32,260 nucleotides of DNA from a candidate division WWE3 bacterium GW2011_GWB1_41_6. Lineage in GTDB: Bacteria; Patescibacteriota; WWE3; UBA101185; UBA10185. Positions 27,268-32,260 of this stretch are shown here, one piece after another. The DNA is taken from contig LCBS01000009.1 in NCBI GenBank assembly GCA_000997355.1, positions 1 through 32,260 of the forward strand. The letters are read 5' to 3'. Numbering within the stretch: the stretch's first letter is position 1; each line of letters begins with the position of its first letter. Under the pieces are notes generated by a model, which saw nothing but the letters and a program-made list of their open reading frames with translations, had not been told where the DNA came from and did not search any database. The position numbers and the translations under genes were made by a program.

Positions 27268-27760
27268 ATACATAACAATCGTATCTTTATTCATCTCTTT
27301 AATGCTAATACCTTTTTCTAATGTACTAGCCGTCGAGCCTCCTGCCATCCCATGGGGTGCTGTGTGCTCGAACCTGTCAATAACGGGGGAGGGAGGTTTT
27401 GGACCTAAAGTTACACATCTAAGCCCCATACAAATCCTCTGCCCTGTGGTCAGTATCTTGAACGTTGCTATCTATGCGGCAGGCGTTGTGTTTATGGTAA
27501 TGGTAGTATACGGAGGTATTAAATTGTCAATGGCTTTTGGAGATCCCAAAGCATTTGCGGCAGCAAAGAGTACATGGGTATGGGCGTTCGCCGGATTTGG
27601 TTTAATCATCGGTTCGATTTCGCTTTTGTTCATCGTAACCAATATGTTCGGGGTACCTTTTGATATACTGCGGCCTGTGGACGGTATGGCATGGTCTTTA
27701 GCACAGATAATGTGTGTCGCCGGGATAACTGATAATCTCGGTGTAATAGCGTGCCCTTAA
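27245..27760 (+). CDS. VirB2/TrbC-like (pilin-like) protein with signal peptide
   Basis: VYGGIKLSMAFGDPKAFAAAKSTWVWAFAGFG; overlaps the 26902 ORF by 23 nt. Confidence 0.7.
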   Translation: MLFPKTFKYITIVSLFISLMLIPFSNVLAVEPPAIPWGAVCSNLSITGEGGFGPKVTHLSPIQILCPVVSILNVAIYAAGVVFMVMVVYGGIKLSMAFGDPKAFAAAKSTWVWAFAGFGLIIGSISLLFIVTNMFGVPFDILRPVDGMAWSLAQIMCVAGITDNLGVIACP

Positions 27761-27763
27761 AGA

Positions 27764-28360
27764 TCAGTTCCCCTCAGGCTCATACTCAAAGGACAGATCT
27801 GCTCCCCACGTTCTTAAAAACTCAGACCTCGTGGTTGGAGTAAAGTAACGGACAAAATGCACCTCATCTGAAAACTCACTGGCTTCGATGGCAATACCCT
27901 CATCCAGATATACATAGGTTTTTTCCCTGTATGTGCCCTCAAGATACATGTCAAGGTCGGGGTTGCCTAAGTTATTGTCCGCTTTAAATTTATCCAGCGA
28001 ACCTGCCTTAGTCACAAGTTCGGGAACTCTTACATACTCAACCGTGCCATTAAGGTCTGTACCAACAATAAGTGGGATATAAGGGGTTTTCCAATCATAT
28101 TTGTAAACGACTTTATTATTATTGGTGGTATTACTGGATAGCCGTTTCCCAAAAGTACTTTCCGCTTTTTCTAACGGAGTGACCCCCATCTCAACATTGT
28201 TCCACTTACTTACATACTCTTTGATAGTAAAAGGCGACAAAGTCGGAACGTCTTCTTCCCGGAACCTGCTACTTAAAAAGGCAGTTATCAAAAGCGCCAG
28301 CACCAAAAAAACAGCGCCGGTCTTTTTATTGAATATAATATTGAGCAGTTTATTGTTCAT
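27764..28360 (-). CDS. Membrane-anchored hypothetical protein
   Basis: N-terminal TM FLVLALLITAFLSS; extended -10 TGTTAAAAT just upstream of ATG. Confidence 0.75.
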   Translation of the reverse strand: MNNKLLNIIFNKKTGAVFLVLALLITAFLSSRFREEDVPTLSPFTIKEYVSKWNNVEMGVTPLEKAESTFGKRLSSNTTNNNKVVYKYDWKTPYIPLIVGTDLNGTVEYVRVPELVTKAGSLDKFKADNNLGNPDLDMYLEGTYREKTYVYLDEGIAIEASEFSDEVHFVRYFTPTTRSEFLRTWGADLSFEYEPEGN

Positions 28361-28385
28361 ACTAGATCAATTTTAACATCAAACC

Positions 28386-31300
28386 TTAATCAAAAAAGCT
28401 TTCCGCCCAGGCTTTATGCTCGGGAAACGAATCCCACCAAGTCGTCCAATCGCCCCCATACGCCGCAACTCCCGGACAATCACAGGCATTTACGTGTACC
28501 CAGTTGCCGACAGTTTCGGAGAAATCTTCACTAAGGGAATTGTTTGAACCACAGTTTCCGGGGTAGGTCGGAAAGGTTCCCTCCGCCGCTATGACACCGG
28601 TTAGATTGTCGCTCCCAAGTCTGTTCCTATACACATGGCCGGTTTCATGAGCAAAAAGGTAATTAACATAGTTCTGTACGCTGTAAGTACAAAGGCTGGT
28701 AAAAACAATCGTATCAGCATCGATAACGTTTCCGCACCAACCGGGAGATGTTCCTGTTCTCAATAAATAGACGGGACCTGCGGAACATAGCCTGTCAACG
28801 TAGCCGCCCGTCCGCTCTCCAAGCACCTCTATGGCAGTATTAAAAGCAGCAAGGTTTGCTACCGACCAGTCTATCAATGTCCCGGAATAAGTTCCAGCGT
28901 AGTGGGATGAGGATGCCCCCTCAAATACAAAACAGTCGCCGGGTACGGACGACCCGCCTGACCCCTCTCCAACATAGGTATCTGCGCTGCAGCCATCGTA
29001 AGTTCCAGGGGTGCCCTCCCCAAAGGTATCTTTTGATCCTGCAAAACCTCCTGTCCTGCTTGGATCAAGAGGGTTAAGACCGGTGATGATGACGGCAAAT
29101 AACATAAACGCAATCAGAAAAAATACCCCCGGGATCAATGCGAATAGGCCCGCTGCCCTGGCAGTATTCCCAACAAACTTGTCCATAGTCTTCGCCCAAT
29201 CGGCAACACTGAATTCACCCTTCAGGATGTTCTTAAAAAAGGACTTTATAAGACCTTCTATTTTTGAAATAACGGCATTGACAAGAAACTTGATCACAGG
29301 CCTGAGAAGTTCCATCAGTTCCCCCGCACCGGCCGTAGCAGCAGCGGTTGCCTGAATAATCAGTTCCGTGATCGCATTAGATAGAGCATTCTTTAATTGA
29401 ATGTAGGGTGCAGCATACTTCCCAACTTTTTGTGCGATCTTTGTTTGAATTTGGTTAGCGTAAGAAGATAGATGCTGCAAATATCCTGCCCTTTCCCAGG
29501 TGATGCTAATGAAGTCAGGGCTTCTCAACCTCTTCCCCATCTGCTGGAAGAACTGGGTCATAATTTGAACATTTTCAGGGCTATCGGCAAGTTTGAATCC
29601 GTCAAATTTCAGTCCTAATTCATCTTTGTGCAGGTAAAGCCAGGCGCGGAACCTCATCATATCGTGTCTTAACTCTTTGACACCGGGTGCTTTTGTTTGA
29701 AATTTGGTTAGTATGAACTCGATACCCGGATCACCTCCGTTGAGAATCGCAAATAACGAGGCCCCCCCATCCCGGAATCCCAACAAGTGGCCCGTTCTTG
29801 GATCCAGCTCTGCTCCTAGCAACCCCGCAGCGCCTTTTGCGAATCCGGCAACTTCCTTATCAAAATGGAACTGCTTGTTTATTGTTTCAACCGCTTTAAA
29901 GTGCTTACCCCCATACAATTTAACCTTATTCTTAACCCCTCCCTGTTCCAGTGTAATGTTCCACGAATTCCTGGGCATTATCCTTGTAAAAAAGGTGCGG
30001 CCTGTCAGATCTCCCCGGTAATTTGCTTTTAAGGTACTTGGGTCTACCTTTACTCCCCCGCCTGTTACCGGAGCGCCAAAAGCGCCTTTCTGTCTGAGGT
30101 TAGCCTCAAGATATGCCGGATCGTATGCTAAACCAAAGTACTGATTCTTTTTTAGGAACTGTTCGGTAACATATGCGGGAGTAAATCCGTTCAACCTGAC
30201 CTTTATCAACGGCCATATCTGCGATTGGATCAAAGTACCTTTTTCGATTTGCATTACCAGGTCGTTTACATCGTTACGGTCATACATTCTATTCCCCGTC
30301 CTTAGCACCCTCTTAATATTTGTTATCCCGCTCGCTCTGTTCGGATCAGAAGCAGCTAAACCAACGGCATGCTCAAGAAGTTCTCCAAAGCTTCCCTGTC
30401 CCGCAAACATCGACTTGTTATCAAGTATCCCTCGATTAACCACTTGTTCTAACCAGTCGTGTTCAAGCCCTTTCTTAAAATAACCTGAACGAGACATCTC
30501 ATCGGACATTGTTTCTATTTCCGATTTCAGTTTTCCAAGAACCGTCTTACTGGCCAACGTTGAGCCGGACAGATCCTCGCCTTTGTAAGTTCTTGCAATA
30601 TCCCGGGTCCGGTCGAGTAACCTTCCATAAGACTGTACGATATTACTATTGCGAAATGCCGTCCGATCAGCACCCGTCGGCAATCCCTGAAGTATTGCCT
30701 CCAAACGTGTCTTTTCCTGAGCGACGGTAGACTCAAGGCCTTTAAGCACATCGTTCCCGTTCAAAAGCACAAGATCGAAGCTTTCTGGCACAGATATTGC
30801 CGCCTTGTCACCTTCTAATAATAGTTTTGAAAGATTTTTACTGGCCAAAGCCAGTCCTGCCTGGCTGGTCGGACCTGCCCTAAACTGCAGCATCGAGTTA
30901 GCAATATCTGCAGCGGCGTTAAAGTTCCTCAGTTCTCTGGCCATCTCAGGATTCGTAACTTTGGAAAGATCCAGAGCTTGGAATACCGGTATCGCGCTTA
31001 ATTTATCAGTCGGGTCTATAGCATCGGGAATTACATCGCCAACTGTAATTACAGCACCATGCTGAGGGTGTATGTAATCTTCTGTTTTATAACCAAGAGT
31101 GTCATTAAGTTCTGTTTTAACCGCATACAATGCCGATCCACGGAATTGGTTGTACGCACCGTTTCTCGGCCCCATAGCCTCAACCTTATCCGCAAGACTT
31201 AAGAAGTCCTGACCTGCTCTGGAATAAACATCGACCTTACCTTTAAAAGACCCATCCTCGGGGCCGCCGGGAATGTTTCCAACCGTCCTGGTCTTGGGTG

Positions 31301-31757
31301 GCTGACCTTGAGCGATAGCTGCCTCAACATCTGCAAGGGGATACTCGTCTATATAGAAAGCCGGGGCTGTGATCCCAATACCATCCAATTGGAAAGGTTT
31401 TAGAGTCTGCCCTGCTTTGCCGGCAGTGGGTCCGGGAAGCTCCATCAGTTCGCGGGCAAACTCTTCCGTTTGATGGTAAAGGCCTTCAAATGCCTGTGTT
31501 TTTGGAACAAGTTCGTCTCTACCGGAAATTATAGGTTCCCAAAAATACTTGCGCTCTGCCCAGTTCCTGATATCATCCCAATTTACAATACTTTTGCCCC
31601 AACCTTCTAAAGTTCTTGTTGCCTGTTTTCCGGGATCTTCTGCCCAGTCACGGGGATCCAAATTTAATCTTAAGTTAACGCCGGGGGTTTGTTCGATATC
31701 TCCGTATAGCAGTCCTAACTGAACATCGTAATCGGCCCTGGTAGGGGTGGCGGACAC
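28386..31757 (-). CDS. 1123-aa protein: large N-terminal region, one TM, C-terminal HExxH metallopeptidase-like domain
   Basis: TM GLFALIPGVFFLIAFMLFAVIITGL; C-terminal LFAHETGHVYRNRLG...SEDFSETVGNWV. Start uncertain (GTG, no SD). Confidence 0.75.
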   Translation of the reverse strand: MSATPTRADYDVQLGLLYGDIEQTPGVNLRLNLDPRDWAEDPGKQATRTLEGWGKSIVNWDDIRNWAERKYFWEPIISGRDELVPKTQAFEGLYHQTEEFARELMELPGPTAGKAGQTLKPFQLDGIGITAPAFYIDEYPLADVEAAIAQGQPPKTRTVGNIPGGPEDGSFKGKVDVYSRAGQDFLSLADKVEAMGPRNGAYNQFRGSALYAVKTELNDTLGYKTEDYIHPQHGAVITVGDVIPDAIDPTDKLSAIPVFQALDLSKVTNPEMARELRNFNAAADIANSMLQFRAGPTSQAGLALASKNLSKLLLEGDKAAISVPESFDLVLLNGNDVLKGLESTVAQEKTRLEAILQGLPTGADRTAFRNSNIVQSYGRLLDRTRDIARTYKGEDLSGSTLASKTVLGKLKSEIETMSDEMSRSGYFKKGLEHDWLEQVVNRGILDNKSMFAGQGSFGELLEHAVGLAASDPNRASGITNIKRVLRTGNRMYDRNDVNDLVMQIEKGTLIQSQIWPLIKVRLNGFTPAYVTEQFLKKNQYFGLAYDPAYLEANLRQKGAFGAPVTGGGVKVDPSTLKANYRGDLTGRTFFTRIMPRNSWNITLEQGGVKNKVKLYGGKHFKAVETINKQFHFDKEVAGFAKGAAGLLGAELDPRTGHLLGFRDGGASLFAILNGGDPGIEFILTKFQTKAPGVKELRHDMMRFRAWLYLHKDELGLKFDGFKLADSPENVQIMTQFFQQMGKRLRSPDFISITWERAGYLQHLSSYANQIQTKIAQKVGKYAAPYIQLKNALSNAITELIIQATAAATAGAGELMELLRPVIKFLVNAVISKIEGLIKSFFKNILKGEFSVADWAKTMDKFVGNTARAAGLFALIPGVFFLIAFMLFAVIITGLNPLDPSRTGGFAGSKDTFGEGTPGTYDGCSADTYVGEGSGGSSVPGDCFVFEGASSSHYAGTYSGTLIDWSVANLAAFNTAIEVLGERTGGYVDRLCSAGPVYLLRTGTSPGWCGNVIDADTIVFTSLCTYSVQNYVNYLFAHETGHVYRNRLGSDNLTGVIAAEGTFPTYPGNCGSNNSLSEDFSETVGNWVHVNACDCPGVAAYGGDWTTWWDSFPEHKAWAESFFD

Positions 31758-31867
31758 GGTTAAACTACGCTTAAAATCCCCGGCAAGCTGCTCTTTGACA
31801 AAAGGAGGTAGACCTTATAATAAATTCCACTTGTATTTTACTTTTTTCTATGGAAAAATAGCTATAA

Positions 31868-32260
31868 ATGAATCCGCTCTTATTTACCAAGCAATTTTAT
31901 AAGCTTCTTACTCTTTTATTGGTAGTCACATCTCTATTGGCCATGCCTTTACCCAAAGTATATGCAGCAGAGGATGATCCGCCTACCGAGTTGTCGGATG
32001 TTATTTGCACCCCTGACAAAAATCTGTTCGATAAGATCCAAGGAGCGTTTAAAACACTTGATATCAGAAGAACTACCGTAAACATGTTCAACTCAATGCT
32101 GCTTGATGTAACTACGCATGCAGTTTTCAACCGCAGTTTAAAAGGTATTGCAGAGTGTTATATTTGGGAGCTTGAGCAATTGGACGGAACAGGGGCAGAT
32201 GTTTCCGGATTCCGGGCAATTTTTGAAGATGAATGTGGTACGGATATGGCGGTGGATTGC
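31868..32260 (+). CDS. Secreted/membrane protein, truncated by the window end
   Basis: ATG 31868 opens MNPLLFTKQFYKLLTLLLVVTSLLAMPLPKVYAAEDDPPTELSDVICTPDKNLFDKIQGAF..., open to the window end; signal peptide. Confidence 0.75.
   Translation, partial: MNPLLFTKQFYKLLTLLLVVTSLLAMPLPKVYAAEDDPPTELSDVICTPDKNLFDKIQGAFKTLDIRRTTVNMFNSMLLDVTTHAVFNRSLKGIAECYIWELEQLDGTGADVSGFRAIFEDECGTDMAVDC

Noticed and set aside
31897-32130. 77-aa minus-strand ORF
   Set aside because: Antisense to the plus-strand signal-peptide ORF that starts at 31868 and runs off the window.
1-32260. Alternative genetic code (UGA recoded, as in Gracilibacteria/SR1)
   Set aside because: UGA serves as a normal stop (for example after the 1691-2002 ORF and the SPFH-like ORF) and long ORFs do not read through it.

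Overview
About 32 kb with the look of a Patescibacteria/CPR-type bacterial genome: short intergenic gaps, many small membrane or orphan proteins, standard UGA stops. No CRISPR array, rRNA or transposon was found. (1) 1-8 kb: an SRAP (YedK/HMCES-like) gene, tRNA-Ser(GCU), tRNA-Arg(GCG), a YkgJ-like cysteine-cluster protein, a GT2 glycosyltransferase and several small orphan genes, most with their own promoter and terminator. Four of these promoters share a CC[C/T]ATAG element just upstream of -35. Two orphan genes are receiver-like proteins with the phospho-acceptor Asp apparently replaced by His. (2) valS at 8.0-10.3 kb. (3) 10.4-18.7 kb, minus strand: an envelope locus with an SLT/lysozyme-like protein, an M23-like protein, three other membrane/ectodomain proteins, a lipoprotein that appears frameshifted into an SPFH-like protein, and a multi-TM protein. 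Three adjacent products share a GIVDPG-type motif. (4) 19-26 kb: bL25, a Zn-ribbon protein, a PP2C-like/beta-propeller protein, a PH-domain membrane protein, a GT-C-like membrane protein and a SpoIID/coiled-coil protein. (5) 26-32 kb: four tandem VirB2/TrbC-like (pilin-like) two-TM proteins, then a membrane-anchored protein, a 1123-aa protein with one TM and a C-terminal HExxH metallopeptidase-like domain, and a truncated secreted ORF. Many genes appear leaderless, with an extended -10 only 6-12 nt before the ATG. All calls come from reading the sequence; no database searches were run.
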